Shown here: positions 46,383 to 55,071 of the stretch, one piece after another | Position numbering within the stretch: position 1 is the stretch's first letter | How the letters are laid out: each line of letters starts with the position of its first letter | Source of the DNA: Alkalicaulis satelles | GTDB taxonomy: Bacteria > Pseudomonadota > Alphaproteobacteria > Caulobacterales > Maricaulaceae | Reading direction: 5' to 3' | DNA: 64,000 nucleotides | NCBI RefSeq assembly: GCF_008630495.1 | Contig: NZ_VWOJ01000001.1 | Coordinates: 186,001-250,000, forward strand | Program-made: the position numbers and the translations under genes | Notes under the pieces: model-generated | Databases searched by the model: none | What the model was told of the DNA's origin: nothing | Seen by the model: the letters and a program-made list of their open reading frames with translations, nothing else

Positions 46383-47263
46383 CACGCCGCCTCGCGCTTT
46401 TGCTGGTCCACCCAGGCGCTGGCGCAGCCCTTTGCCAGCTCGCGCACCCGCGCGATCCAGCTGGCGCGTTCGGCCACGGATATCGCGCCGCGGGCATCGA
46501 CCAGATTGAACAGATGGGACGCCTTCAGGCACCAGTCATAGGCGGGCAGGGGCAGGGGCGTCTCCAGCGAGAGCAGGGCCATGCACTGTTTCTCGGCGCC
46601 CTTGAACCACTCGATCAGCATGTCCACATCGGCATGCTCGAAATTGAAGGCCGAGTGCTGGCGCTCGTTTTCCAGGAACACGTCGCCATAGCTGAGCCCG
46701 GCGCCGTTGAAGTCGAGATCGTAGACGTTCTCCACGCCCTGCACATACATGGCCAGGCGCTCCAGCCCGTAGGTCAGCTCGCCCGAGACCAGCTCCACAT
46801 CGAGGCCGCCGACCTGCTGGAAGTAAGTGAACTGGCTCACCTCCATGCCGTCGCACCAGACCTCCCAGCCCAGCCCCCAGGCGCCCACGGTGGGGTTCTC
46901 CCAGTCATCCTCCACAAAGCGCACATCATGGAGCTTGCGGTCGATACCGATGGCGTCCAGCGAGCCCAGATAGAGGTCCTGAATATCGGCCGGGCAGGGC
47001 TTCAGAAGCACCTGATATTGGTAATAGTGCTGCAGCCGGTTGGGGTTCTCCCCGTAGCGCCCGTCGCCGGGACGGCGCGAGGGCTGCACATAGGCCGCCC
47101 GCCACGGCTTCGGCCCCAGCGAGCGCAACGTGGTGGCCGGATGCAGCGTGCCGGCGCCCACCTCCACGTCATAGGGCTGGAGAATGGCGCAGCCCTGGTC
47201 GGCCCAGTAACGGTGCAGGGTCAGGATCAGGTCCTGAAACGAGGGCGCTGTGCGGGCGGTCAT
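46382..47263 (-). CDS. glyQ: Glycine-tRNA ligase alpha subunit
   Basis: 293 residues from the ATG at 47263 ([20 protein letters not shown]). Class II synthetase motifs are visible: [38 protein letters not shown] and [12 protein letters not shown]. It is the catalytic alpha subunit that makes glycyl-adenylate and works only with GlyS. Downstream genes are gst and glyS, both closely spaced. Confidence 0.97.
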   Translation of the reverse strand: MTARTAPSFQDLILTLHRYWADQGCAILQPYDVEVGAGTLHPATTLRSLGPKPWRAAYVQPSRRPGDGRYGENPNRLQHYYQYQVLLKPCPADIQDLYLGSLDAIGIDRKLHDVRFVEDDWENPTVGAWGLGWEVWCDGMEVSQFTYFQQVGGLDVELVSGELTYGLERLAMYVQGVENVYDLDFNGAGLSYGDVFLENERQHSAFNFEHADVDMLIEWFKGAEKQCMALLSLETPLPLPAYDWCLKASHLFNLVDARGAISVAERASWIARVRELAKGCASAWVDQQKREAA

Positions 47264-47335
47264 GGCGTGTCCGGGGCGGGCTTGGAAGACAGGCAGGCGA
47301 GTGCGGCGCGACACTAGGCCCGCACCGGGGCTCAA

Positions 47336-47521
47336 TCAAGAACGCGGGTCTGCGCCTTTTCCGCCCGTTTCATCGCGGTCTTGACCGTCCTGCTGCAGGC
47401 GGCGCTCCACCGCCTTGCGCGCGGCGTCCTCGGCCTTGCCCGTGAGGCGTTTGGCGCGCGGGCGCAAGAGCACGAACAGCACCCCGGCGGCGATGACGAG
47501 GATGAGGGTGAGCTCCAGCAT
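47336..47521 (-). CDS. Small single-pass membrane protein
   Basis: 61 residues. One N-terminal hydrophobic helix (LTLILVIAAGVLFVLL) is followed by a basic, then acidic, hydrophilic tail with AEDAARKAVERRLQQDG. Its ATG immediately follows the pyrD stop codon with no spacing, and it ends 72 bp before glyQ, so it is part of the same leftward operon. No family recognised. Confidence 0.75.
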   Translation of the reverse strand: MLELTLILVIAAGVLFVLLRPRAKRLTGKAEDAARKAVERRLQQDGQDRDETGGKGADPRS

Positions 47522-48556
47522 CTATGCGTCCACGCCCACCGCGTCCGACAGCCGGGCGAAGCCGTCGCGTTTTAGGAGGGCGGCAAGGCCGTCGCGGATG
47601 CGCACGGCCAGGCCCGGCCCCTGATAGATGAGGGCGGTGTAGAGCTGGACCGCGCTGGCGCCGGCGCGGATCTTCTCATAGGCCGCCTCAGCGCTGTCGA
47701 TCCCGCCCACGCCTATGATCGGCAAGGCGCCGCCTGAACGCTTGTGAAAAGCGCGCACGAGCGCAGTGGAGCGGCTTTTAAGCGGCGCGCCGGACAGCCC
47801 GCCGGTCTCGCCCCTGTGGCGGCTCTTGAGCGTGTCAGGGCGCGCCAGCGTGGTGTTGGAGACAATGAGGCCTGACAATCGGTGGCGCAGGGCCGCCTCG
47901 GTGATCATGGCGACATCATCGTCTTCCAGGTCCGGCGCCACTTTCAGAAACACCGGCTCGGCCCAGCGCGCGTCATTGATGCGCTGTAGCAGATCATCAA
48001 GCGCGTCAGCCCCCTGCAGATCGCGCAGGCCCGGCGTGTTGGGCGAGGAGATATTGAGGGTGAAGAAGTCCGCCAGCCCGGACAGGGACTTCAGAAGGAT
48101 GGCGTAATCGCCTGCGCGGTCTTCAGAATCCTTGTTGGCGCCCAGATTGACGCCCACCACGCCCGCCCGGCCCTGACGGGCTTCCAGCCGGGCCTTCACC
48201 GCGTCGAGGCCCTCATTATTGAAGCCCATGCGGTTGATCACCGCCTTGTCGGCGCGCAGGCGGAACAGGCGCGGGGCGGGATTGCCAGCCTGGGGCCGGG
48301 GGGTCACCCCGCCCACCTCCACAAAGCCGAAACCGGCGGCCAGCAGCGCGTCGGGAACCTCGGCATTCTTGTCAAACCCGGCCGCCAGCCCCACCGGATG
48401 GGGCAGCTCCAGTCCCGCCAGCGCGCACGCCAGCGCCGGGTCCGGCGCGGTATTCACCTTGGGCCCGAGCCCTCTGGCCAGCGCGTCCAGCGCGGCGCGA
48501 TGCGCGCGCTCGGACGGCAGCAGCGTCATCAGTCGGGCGGCGGCGCCGGTGATCAT
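47522..48556 (-). CDS. pyrD: Dihydroorotate dehydrogenase (quinone), class 2
   Basis: 344 residues from the ATG at 48556. It has the class 2 membrane-associating N-terminal helices, then PVGLAAGFDKNAEVPDALLA, INRMGFNNEG, the catalytic base region LNISSPNTPGLRDLQ with Ser, LIVSNTTL and the FMN phosphate loops GVGGIDSAEAAYEKIRAGAS. It oxidises dihydroorotate to orotate and passes electrons to ubiquinone in the inner membrane. The start overlaps the DUF952 stop (ATGA). Confidence 0.97.
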   Translation of the reverse strand: MITGAAARLMTLLPSERAHRAALDALARGLGPKVNTAPDPALACALAGLELPHPVGLAAGFDKNAEVPDALLAAGFGFVEVGGVTPRPQAGNPAPRLFRLRADKAVINRMGFNNEGLDAVKARLEARQGRAGVVGVNLGANKDSEDRAGDYAILLKSLSGLADFFTLNISSPNTPGLRDLQGADALDDLLQRINDARWAEPVFLKVAPDLEDDDVAMITEAALRHRLSGLIVSNTTLARPDTLKSRHRGETGGLSGAPLKSRSTALVRAFHKRSGGALPIIGVGGIDSAEAAYEKIRAGASAVQLYTALIYQGPGLAVRIRDGLAALLKRDGFARLSDAVGVDA

Positions 48557-48903
48557 GGGCACAGCTCCTGGGGCAGGCGCCAGCCGTCCTGGCCGCGGGT
48601 GATCAGATGAACCGCGCGCACCGCGCTGAAGGGCAGGGGGCCGTAAATATGCTGGAACAACTCGCCGCCGCGCGAGGCTTCCCATTTCAGCGTCCCGCCC
48701 AGCGCCCCTGCGTCAATCACCGCAACGGCCAGGCGCTGGTGGTCCGCGTAATGGGCTTCCAGCGTGCCGGCCAGCTGGGCCAGGCTGGAAGCATGGATGA
48801 AGCCGTCTGCCCGGTCATGGGCCTCGCCCTCATAGGCGCCGGAGACGGAGGCTGCGGCCAGGGCGCCCGGTTCGGCGATGCGGTAGATCAGGGTCTCGCT
48901 CAT
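48553..48903 (-). CDS. DUF952 domain protein
   Basis: 116 residues. The family pattern is clear: IYRIAEPGALAAASVSGAYE, DRADGFIHASSLAQLAGTLE and GELFQHIYGPLPFSAV with a conserved histidine. It is often upstream of pyrD in alphaproteobacteria, as here, and overlaps it by four bases. Function unknown; ADP-ribosyltransferase-like fold membership has been suggested for the family. Confidence 0.9.
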   Translation of the reverse strand: MSETLIYRIAEPGALAAASVSGAYEGEAHDRADGFIHASSLAQLAGTLEAHYADHQRLAVAVIDAGALGGTLKWEASRGGELFQHIYGPLPFSAVRAVHLITRGQDGWRLPQELCP

Positions 48904-48995
48904 GGACCATGGCGGTACGGCGCCAGAGCAGCGCAGGCAAGGGCCAAGCGCGCCGCGCCCCGCCTCCTGATCCGATTACGGTCCGTGATGTGCGC

Positions 48996-49024
48996 TTGGA
49001 AAAGGAAAATAGTCCTGCTATGCA
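48996..49024 (+). promoter_or_regulatory. Probable promoter of the S24 regulator gene
   Basis: TTGGAA (48996-49001), a 17-bp spacer, then TATGCA (49019-49024). The -10 box is the same hexamer as in the promoter proposed at 5300-5305. It overlaps a palindrome. Confidence 0.45.
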
Positions 49025-49026
49025 GG
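49014..49026. promoter_or_regulatory. Palindrome over the -10 region of the S24 regulator gene
   Basis: CCTGC-TAT-GCAGG, perfectly symmetric, straddles the putative -10 box 28 bp before the start codon. It is a candidate autoregulatory operator. Confidence 0.45.
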
Positions 49027-49053
49027 GGTTCTGTTCTCCGCACGGGGGAAGGC

Positions 49054-49680
49054 ATGCTCACCCATTCCCAGATCTGGCGCGGCGTTGACCGGCTGGCCGA
49101 GCGCACGGGCCTGAGCCCGTCCGGACTGGCGCGTCAGGCAGGCCTGGATCCCACCACCTTCAACCCGTCCAAGCGTATCAGCGCCGACGGGACCAAGCTG
49201 CGCTGGCCCTCCACCGAAAGCATCGCCAAGGCGCTGGCGGCGGCGCGTCTGGGATTTGAGGATTTCGCCGCTCTGGCCGCGGGGGCGGCGGGGGGGCGCT
49301 CGGTGCCCCTGATCGGTTTCGCCCAGGCGGGCAGTCACGGCTATTTCGACGATGCGGGTTTTCCCGTAGGCGCGGGCTGGGAAGAGGTGCGCTTTCCGGG
49401 CGTCGATGACGAGGACGCCTATGCGCTGGAGATTGCAGGCGACTCCATGGCGCCGGTCTATCGTGATGGCGACCGTATCGTGGTCGCCCCCCACGCCGCG
49501 CCCCGGCGCGGCGACCGGGTGGTGGTCAAGACCCGGTCGGGCGAGGTGATGGCCAAGGAGCTGGGCCGGGTGACCAATCAGAGCGTGGAGCTCGTCTCGC
49601 TCAACCCGGCCTATGACAACCGGGTGCTGGACACCGCCGACATCGTGTGGATGGCGCGCATCGTCTGGGCCAGCCAGTAG
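49054..49680 (+). CDS. LexA/CI-like transcriptional regulator with S24 peptidase domain
   Basis: 208 residues from the ATG at 49054, preceded by GGGGGAAGG. The N-terminal helix-turn-helix is TGLSPSGLARQAGLDPTTFN. A linker contains an Ala-Gly pair (AQAG at 90-93) in the position where LexA-type proteins are cut. The C-terminal serine/lysine peptidase domain has S131 in AGDSMAPVY and K159 in RVVVKTRSGE. Such proteins repress genes until self-cleavage, usually triggered by RecA; whether this one responds to DNA damage is unknown. No phage genes surround it. Confidence 0.88.
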   Translation: MLTHSQIWRGVDRLAERTGLSPSGLARQAGLDPTTFNPSKRISADGTKLRWPSTESIAKALAAARLGFEDFAALAAGAAGGRSVPLIGFAQAGSHGYFDDAGFPVGAGWEEVRFPGVDDEDAYALEIAGDSMAPVYRDGDRIVVAPHAAPRRGDRVVVKTRSGEVMAKELGRVTNQSVELVSLNPAYDNRVLDTADIVWMARIVWASQ

Positions 49681-49683
49681 GCT

Positions 49684-50427
49684 TTAGTCCTCCACTCCCA
49701 GCCGGAACAGGGAATCGTCCCAGCTCTCGCCGGTGGTGAAGGCGGTCCAGTGGACCTCGTTGGCTTTCACGCCATTGTAATAGAGGCGCACGCGGCCGGG
49801 CTGGACAAAGCCGCCGGGCGTGTTGGCGTAGAAATCCGAATAGAGGCGCTCGTGCCAGCCGCGCGGCGTGTCGAAGCCCACCCGCACGATGGCGAAATCG
49901 TCCTGACGGATGGAGAAGATCGTGGCGCTGCCCGCCGGATCATTCAGGCGCACGGTGTAGGCGAGCTGGGCATCCACCAGATCATCGGGCAGGCGGTCAA
50001 TCGTCCAGCCCGCGTCAAACGCGTGGCGGATGGCGCCGAAGCCGAAATTGGAGGCCCACTCGTCCGACCCGGCCTCGACCGGGCCGTCCTGATTGTAGGA
50101 GCGCTCGCCGTCCCAGGCGAGCTGGAACACGATCTCGCCCTCCCGGAACGCCTCGATGCGCACCCGCCCGCTGGCCTGGCGCGCATCGGGCTTGTCGCTC
50201 TCATACACCCGCCACATGCGGTAGGGCTCATAGCGCACGAAGTCCGCTCCCCCGCGCCAGAACAGGCCATAGCCTTCCATGTAGAGCGAGCCGGGATCGC
50301 GCCAGGCTTCGCCGCCCGCCGCCTCATGGGCGCGCGCCACGATCTCGGAACCGGTAAGCAAGTCAGGCGCCGCCATGGCGGGCGGGGAGGCGGCCAGAGC
50401 CAGGCTGGCGAGCAGGGGGATCAGCAT
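49684..50427 (-). CDS. Secreted protein of unknown function
   Basis: 247 residues from the ATG at 50427, preceded by CGGAGAG. The signal peptide is MLIPLLASLALAASPPAM with cleavage near MAAPD. After LLTGSEIVARAHEAAGGEAW comes a beta-rich domain (SLYMEGYGLFWRGG, VRLNDPAGSATIFSI, GRVRLYYNGVKANEVHWTAF). The overall layout recalls periplasmic LolA/RseB-type lipid- or lipoprotein-sensing folds, but I see no decisive motif and do not assign a function. Confidence 0.7.
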   Translation of the reverse strand: MLIPLLASLALAASPPAMAAPDLLTGSEIVARAHEAAGGEAWRDPGSLYMEGYGLFWRGGADFVRYEPYRMWRVYESDKPDARQASGRVRIEAFREGEIVFQLAWDGERSYNQDGPVEAGSDEWASNFGFGAIRHAFDAGWTIDRLPDDLVDAQLAYTVRLNDPAGSATIFSIRQDDFAIVRVGFDTPRGWHERLYSDFYANTPGGFVQPGRVRLYYNGVKANEVHWTAFTTGESWDDSLFRLGVED

Positions 50428-50584
50428 GGATGTCTCTCCGGAGTGTTCTCGGCCTTCAGACAAAACGCAGGTCATGACTTGCGCACCGGCGCAGCGTAAA
50501 TGGTATATCAATTAAACGGGCCGTGGCGAGCCCGGCTGGTGCTTGGTTCGGCGCGAAACCGCGCCGGTAGAGAAAGGTCTGATC

Positions 50585-51466
50585 ATGAAGCTGTTGCGCG
50601 CCGCCACCTTGACCGTCGCCGATCTGGACGCCGCCGAGGCGCTCTATCGCGATTATCTGGACTATTCCACGGTGTCGCGCGGGACGCTGGGGGCCGATCT
50701 GGCCGCCAGTTTCGCAGCGCCCAAATCGGCGGATGCGCGCAGCCTGGTGATGGCGCCGGCCTCGGGCGCGGAGATCTATCTGCGCCTGGTCGAGCAGCCG
50801 CCCGTGCCGGGCTACAAGCCGCTGACCACCTATGGATGGAACTCCATCGAGATCTGCGTCCAGGACGTGCTGGCCGCCCATGAGCGCATCAAGCCCTCGC
50901 CGTTCGAGGTGATTGGTCCGCCGCGCGAGATCGAGGGCCTGCCTGCGATTTATCCCATGCAGATGAAGGGGCCGGATGGCGAGATCGTCTATCTCACCCA
51001 GATCCGCGATGACCTGCCGGCCTATGACCTGCCGCGCGCCACCGCGCCCATCGACCGGTTGTTCATCCTGGTGATCGGCTGTTCGGACATGCACGCCAGC
51101 CTGAAATGGTTCGATGACACGCTGGGCTTCGAGACGGGGCGGGTGATGGAGATCGAGTATCACATGCTGGCCGACGCCTTCGGCACGCCGCGCAACGAGC
51201 TGCACACCATCTCCACCGGCATTCATGGCCGCGACGTGTTCCTGGAGCTCGACCAGTATCCGCCCGCCGCCACCGTGCGCCCCCAGCATGAGGGCATGCT
51301 GGTCCCGGGCTGCTGCGTGGGCAGCTTCCTGCATCCCGATTTCGACTCGATCCAGGGCGAGTGGGTCACCGCCCCCAAAGTGCGCGACGGCGCGCCCTAT
51401 AACGGCAAGCGCTCGGGAACCTTGCGCGGCCCGGACGGCCTGCTGGTGGAGATGATCGAGCTTTAG
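50585..51466 (+). CDS. Two-domain VOC-family protein
   Basis: 293 residues from the ATG at 50585, with AGAAAGG upstream. There are two VOC modules: residues 1-140 (LLRAATLTVADLDAAEALYR ... GPDGEIVYLTQI) and 150-293 (RLFILVIGCSDMHASLKWF ... GPDGLLVEMIEL). Duplicated VOC modules occur in ring-cleavage dioxygenases and in glyoxalase-like enzymes. Metal ligands are not obvious in both halves, so the reaction is not assigned. Single gene. Confidence 0.85.
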   Translation: MKLLRAATLTVADLDAAEALYRDYLDYSTVSRGTLGADLAASFAAPKSADARSLVMAPASGAEIYLRLVEQPPVPGYKPLTTYGWNSIEICVQDVLAAHERIKPSPFEVIGPPREIEGLPAIYPMQMKGPDGEIVYLTQIRDDLPAYDLPRATAPIDRLFILVIGCSDMHASLKWFDDTLGFETGRVMEIEYHMLADAFGTPRNELHTISTGIHGRDVFLELDQYPPAATVRPQHEGMLVPGCCVGSFLHPDFDSIQGEWVTAPKVRDGAPYNGKRSGTLRGPDGLLVEMIEL

Positions 51467-51531
51467 TACCGGCTGCGCCTTGCAGCTTTGGGCGGGCGTG
51501 GCCATAATTCAATCCTGAAAGGGAGTGAATT

Positions 51532-52116
51532 ATGGCGCCAGCCTCAAATCTCACGCTGCGCGAAGCCGCCGTGCTGGCTGGCGTGCCGGGCGGTGATGTG
51601 GCCAAGGCCATCGAGCACAAGGTGATCAGGCCCGCACAAGGCGCAGCGCGCATGAAGGGTGGCCAGACGCGTTATGTATCGGCCCATGATGTGGCCTATT
51701 TTGCTGCGATCCGACGGGCGGGGCTCGCCGATCTGCCTGTGCGCCACAAGAAGCGGATCGCCAGCCGGCTGAGGGCGATGGGGCCGGTGCTGGCGCCGGT
51801 TGAAGTGGCCGAAGGCCTTATCCTTGATGTGGACCGGCTGGCGGCGGCCAGCTATGTGGCGGCGCTCAATTATGCGCGCCTGCGCGATGACTGGATCATC
51901 AGCGACCCTGACATTCTGGGCGGGCTGCCCGTGATCCGGGGCACGCGCCTGTCGGTTTATGCGCTCGCGGGGCGGCTGTCTGATGGTGAAACGCTGGACG
52001 AGCTGACGGGTGATTACCCGGATATCCCGCGCGAGGCCTTTGAAGCGGCGCAGATTTTCGCCCGCACCCACCCGCGCCGCGGTCCCCGCGCGCGCCGCGC
52101 GCCGGGCGCGCGCTGA
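51532..52116 (+). CDS. DUF433 antitoxin with N-terminal HTH
   Basis: 194 residues. A MerR-like N-terminal part (LTLREAAVLAGVPGGDVAKA and GQTRYVSAHDVAYFAAIRR) is fused to a C-terminal DUF433 domain (IISDPDILGGLPVIRGTRLS, then GETLDELTGDYPDIPREAFE). DUF433 proteins are antitoxins of PIN-like DUF5615 toxins, one of which is encoded next. AAAGGGAG lies upstream of the ATG. The tail is Arg/Pro rich. Confidence 0.87.
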   Translation: MAPASNLTLREAAVLAGVPGGDVAKAIEHKVIRPAQGAARMKGGQTRYVSAHDVAYFAAIRRAGLADLPVRHKKRIASRLRAMGPVLAPVEVAEGLILDVDRLAAASYVAALNYARLRDDWIISDPDILGGLPVIRGTRLSVYALAGRLSDGETLDELTGDYPDIPREAFEAAQIFARTHPRRGPRARRAPGAR

Positions 52117-52132
52117 GCCGGGCGCGGGGGCT

Positions 52133-52513
52133 TTGCGCCTGTTCATAGACGAGTGTCTGCCACCCAGGCTGGCGCGGGCGATCAACGCTGAGGGACTGGG
52201 TTACGCCATCCATCCGCTGGATCAGGGCGGGCGCGGGCAGCGCGATGACGAGGTGCTGGCGCGCGCTCTGGCCGAAGACCTGGTCATCGTGACAGAAAAC
52301 GCCCGTGATTTCCGCAAGCTGGTTGGCCGGACGACGCTCCATCCCGGCCTGATCATCCTGCCCAATCTCGGCTATCAAGGCGCCAGGGATCTGCTGGATC
52401 AGGCGATGAGATTTCTGTCGGCGAATGGCGATCCCATGAGCGTCATGATCAATCACGTGTTGGAGATCAGCCGCGACGGGGAGATCGTTTTCTACCGTCT
52501 GCCTGCGCACTAA
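52133..52513 (+). CDS. DUF5615 PIN-like toxin
   Basis: 126 residues from a TTG at 52133, chosen because the family starts with LRLFIDECLPPRLARAI right after it and no ATG or GTG is nearby in frame. PIN-like acidic residues are visible: D in FIDE and D in IVTENARDFRKLV. It is a predicted Mg2+-dependent RNase neutralised by the DUF433 partner 16 bp upstream. It ends by overlapping the stop of msrB on the other strand. Confidence 0.85.
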   Translation: MRLFIDECLPPRLARAINAEGLGYAIHPLDQGGRGQRDDEVLARALAEDLVIVTENARDFRKLVGRTTLHPGLIILPNLGYQGARDLLDQAMRFLSANGDPMSVMINHVLEISRDGEIVFYRLPAH

Positions 52514-53037
52514 CCCTGCGCGGGCCGGGGCACGAAGTTCAGGGCCAGGCCGTTATTGCACCAGCGCTGGCCGGTGGGGCGGGGGCCGTCCTCGAAGACA
52601 TGACCCTGATGGCCGCCGCAGCGCGCGCAGTGATACTCGGTGCGCGGGGTCCATAGCCGCCAGTCGATCTTGGTGTTGAGCGCGCCCTCAATGGGCGCCC
52701 AGAAGCTCGGCCAGCCCGTGCCGCTCTCATATTTCGCGGCCGAGGAAAACAGCGGCAGGGCGCAGCCCGCGCACACATAAATCCCGTCGCGGGTTTCCCG
52801 GTTGAGCGGGCTGGAGCCCGGGCGCTCCGTGCCCTCGCGGCGCAGTATGCGGAACTGGTCCGGGGTCAGGCGCTCGCGCCATTGGGCCTCGGTGAGGGCG
52901 GCGTAATCGATGGTTTCGGCGCCCCAGGGCGTGATGTCCGGGTGTTCAAACAGGTCAGGGTCATCGCGCCGGGCCCAGGCGGGCGCGGCGGCGGTGATCA
53001 GGCCAAGGCCGGCAAACACGGATCGGCGGGTCAGCAT
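52510..53037 (-). CDS. msrB: Peptide-methionine (R)-S-oxide reductase, Tat-exported
   Basis: 175 residues. A twin-arginine signal (TRRSVFAGLGLITAAAPAWA) indicates export folded to the periplasm. Zinc is held by C89/C92 (VCAGC) and C137/C140 (CARCGGH). The catalytic cysteine is C160 in GQRWCNNGLAL, a slight change from the usual RYCIN. It reduces methionine-R-sulfoxide in proteins; a periplasmic form would repair envelope proteins. Confidence 0.94.
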   Translation of the reverse strand: MLTRRSVFAGLGLITAAAPAWARRDDPDLFEHPDITPWGAETIDYAALTEAQWRERLTPDQFRILRREGTERPGSSPLNRETRDGIYVCAGCALPLFSSAAKYESGTGWPSFWAPIEGALNTKIDWRLWTPRTEYHCARCGGHQGHVFEDGPRPTGQRWCNNGLALNFVPRPAQG

Positions 53038-53127
53038 GGCGGCGCGCTCCTCAAAGCCCCAAAGCCCCGTCCCATGATCTATTCCGCACGAGCGGCCCGG
53101 CCAGTGACAGCCCGGATCGGCGCCAGT

Positions 53128-54963
53128 TCATGGCATGCAGGCAGTCTCGGGCGTCACGCGTTCAAGCATCCATGACGCGATGCGCGCTTCAGCGGCATGT
53201 CCGGCAGGATGATCTGATCCGCGCCATTCATGGGGCAGGCCATCAAATATGAGGGCGGTGACCTCTGCCCCGTTGCGGGACAAAATCGCCCTCCAAGCCT
53301 GAAGGTCATCGGGCGACGTGACACGGTCGTGCGAGCCGGCCCGGATCAGGACCGGCATGCCCTCCAGCCGCCCTTGCAACGGTGGATCAAGCGCAAGATA
53401 GGCTGTCAGGGATTCATCTAACGTCCCGCCTCGCAAGGGAGGAGAGCCGGCATCAGCGCCTGCGATGCGGTCGGGTGCGTGTGCAGCGGCCGCCAATACC
53501 AGAGCGCCTCCAAAACTGCCGCCCGTGATCAAGGTTGAGGACGGCGCGGCCAAGCCCGCTTCATGGAAATGCCTGATTACGCCTAGCAAATCCTCAATCG
53601 TGCGCCAGCGGTCGGATTCTCCCAATGCCGCCCATTCAGCGCCGAAGGCGCCATCACCCCGCACATGGGCGATGGCCACGCGTCCGCCATTTTCGATCCA
53701 CTGGCGTTCTGCGCCAAACAAGGGCCTTGGCTGGCTGGGCGCGCCGTACCCCCCGTAAACATGGACCAGAAGCGGGGCGCATGGGTCAGAGGCTGGCTCC
53801 AAGGGCTCGAACAAGGTGTAGGGAATGGCTTGTCCATCAGCGCTTTGGGCTCGTCCGGAGCTCGTCCGGACCTCAAACCAGCTGGGTTGCAGGGCGAGAT
53901 CGTGAATGAACGTTTCGCCGTCACGGATTTCCAGATGAATCCAGCGCCGGTCTCCGGCGGGCGCCTGGGCGCTGAGACCAACACCGGAAAAGCCTGCAAG
54001 CACCTCGAATTGGAGGTGAACGCCCTGTGGGGCGCCGCCAACCTTTGAAAAGGCGCCGCCTGGTTCGGCAGGTGCGCTGTAGAGCACGGACGCGCCATCC
54101 TCCCAGCGGATCATGAACAGGCGCCCGTCGCCTCCAAGGCTCAGGGCCGGGGTCTGGCGGTCCGGGGTCAAGGGCGCAAAATGGATGATCTCGCTGTCCT
54201 CGCAGCCGTTGGTGATGCAGTGACCAGGCATAAGGCCAAATGTGGCGGCATCCCCGCCGGGATTGGCGTCGAACAGGACGCGGCCTTCATGGGAGGCGAA
54301 AACCGGACCAGCCGGCAAATCAACAGGCCGCGGACCGCTAAAGGGATCGAAAAGCGTCCAGTTGATCGAGTCCGCCTCGATCTCCTGAACCAGAACGTGG
54401 CCGGCGCCCCGCGACAGGGCGAACAGGCCGGTTTGTGTTGCAGCCGTCTCGTAAAGTCTCAGGCCTGTATGGGGCGCCCAGTTCGCGGGACCCGAGCGCA
54501 TGACCATGCTGAGCGAGGCGGACAGGGACTGACACGCACGCGTTCCGCAGGGGCCAGGCCTGTCAAACAGCACCCGGCCGGGCGAGAGGAGCAGAGCAGT
54601 TGTGTCTGTCAGGGGTGCGATCCGGGTCTGTGGATAATACCCACGCCGGATCAGAAGGTGTGCGTGCATCCCCTGCCTGCGGTCGAAGCCGGCCAGGCGT
54701 CCGCGTGTGGTATCAAACACATGGCTGATGCCGGCGAATCCCCATGAGCAATCAGGCGCGCCACAGGTCACGCGGGCAAGACGCCAGTCTTCCGGCGCCC
54801 CTTCGGTGAGGGGCGTCAGATCGAGGCGCGCTGGTGTGTCGCCGCTCCAGACCAACTCGAGTCCTTGACGGGACAGCGCTGCCTCCCCGCCCGCGACGGG
54901 GATGAGGGGGGCATCGCTCAGCTCAAATACAAGAGCCGCAAAAACAAGTGCTGCTAGGGTCAA
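53128..54963 (-). CDS. S9 family serine peptidase (prolyl-oligopeptidase-like), secreted
   Basis: 611 residues. There is an N-terminal hydrophobic leader (MTLAALVFAALVFELSDAPL). Beta-propeller-like repeats lie over about 30-380. The alpha/beta-hydrolase domain is at about 400-600: HVYGGYGAPSQP, the oxyanion region, the nucleophile in ITGGSFGGALVLAA, the acid Asp in AGSHDRVTSP and the His in FDGLPHEW. The catalytic triad is complete. It is expected to cleave short peptides in the periplasm. Codon use appears a little less GC-rich than neighbouring genes. Confidence 0.87.
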   Translation of the reverse strand: MTLAALVFAALVFELSDAPLIPVAGGEAALSRQGLELVWSGDTPARLDLTPLTEGAPEDWRLARVTCGAPDCSWGFAGISHVFDTTRGRLAGFDRRQGMHAHLLIRRGYYPQTRIAPLTDTTALLLSPGRVLFDRPGPCGTRACQSLSASLSMVMRSGPANWAPHTGLRLYETAATQTGLFALSRGAGHVLVQEIEADSINWTLFDPFSGPRPVDLPAGPVFASHEGRVLFDANPGGDAATFGLMPGHCITNGCEDSEIIHFAPLTPDRQTPALSLGGDGRLFMIRWEDGASVLYSAPAEPGGAFSKVGGAPQGVHLQFEVLAGFSGVGLSAQAPAGDRRWIHLEIRDGETFIHDLALQPSWFEVRTSSGRAQSADGQAIPYTLFEPLEPASDPCAPLLVHVYGGYGAPSQPRPLFGAERQWIENGGRVAIAHVRGDGAFGAEWAALGESDRWRTIEDLLGVIRHFHEAGLAAPSSTLITGGSFGGALVLAAAAHAPDRIAGADAGSPPLRGGTLDESLTAYLALDPPLQGRLEGMPVLIRAGSHDRVTSPDDLQAWRAILSRNGAEVTALIFDGLPHEWRGSDHPAGHAAEARIASWMLERVTPETACMP

Positions 54964-55071
54964 GGACGCGCGCCCGCTTTGCTGGCGGCCTGAGACGTCA
55001 GTCTCAGGTCCTGATTTGTATGATCAGGCAAACACACATCGTGCGCAATCCCCGGGCGCGCCGGTATCGCC

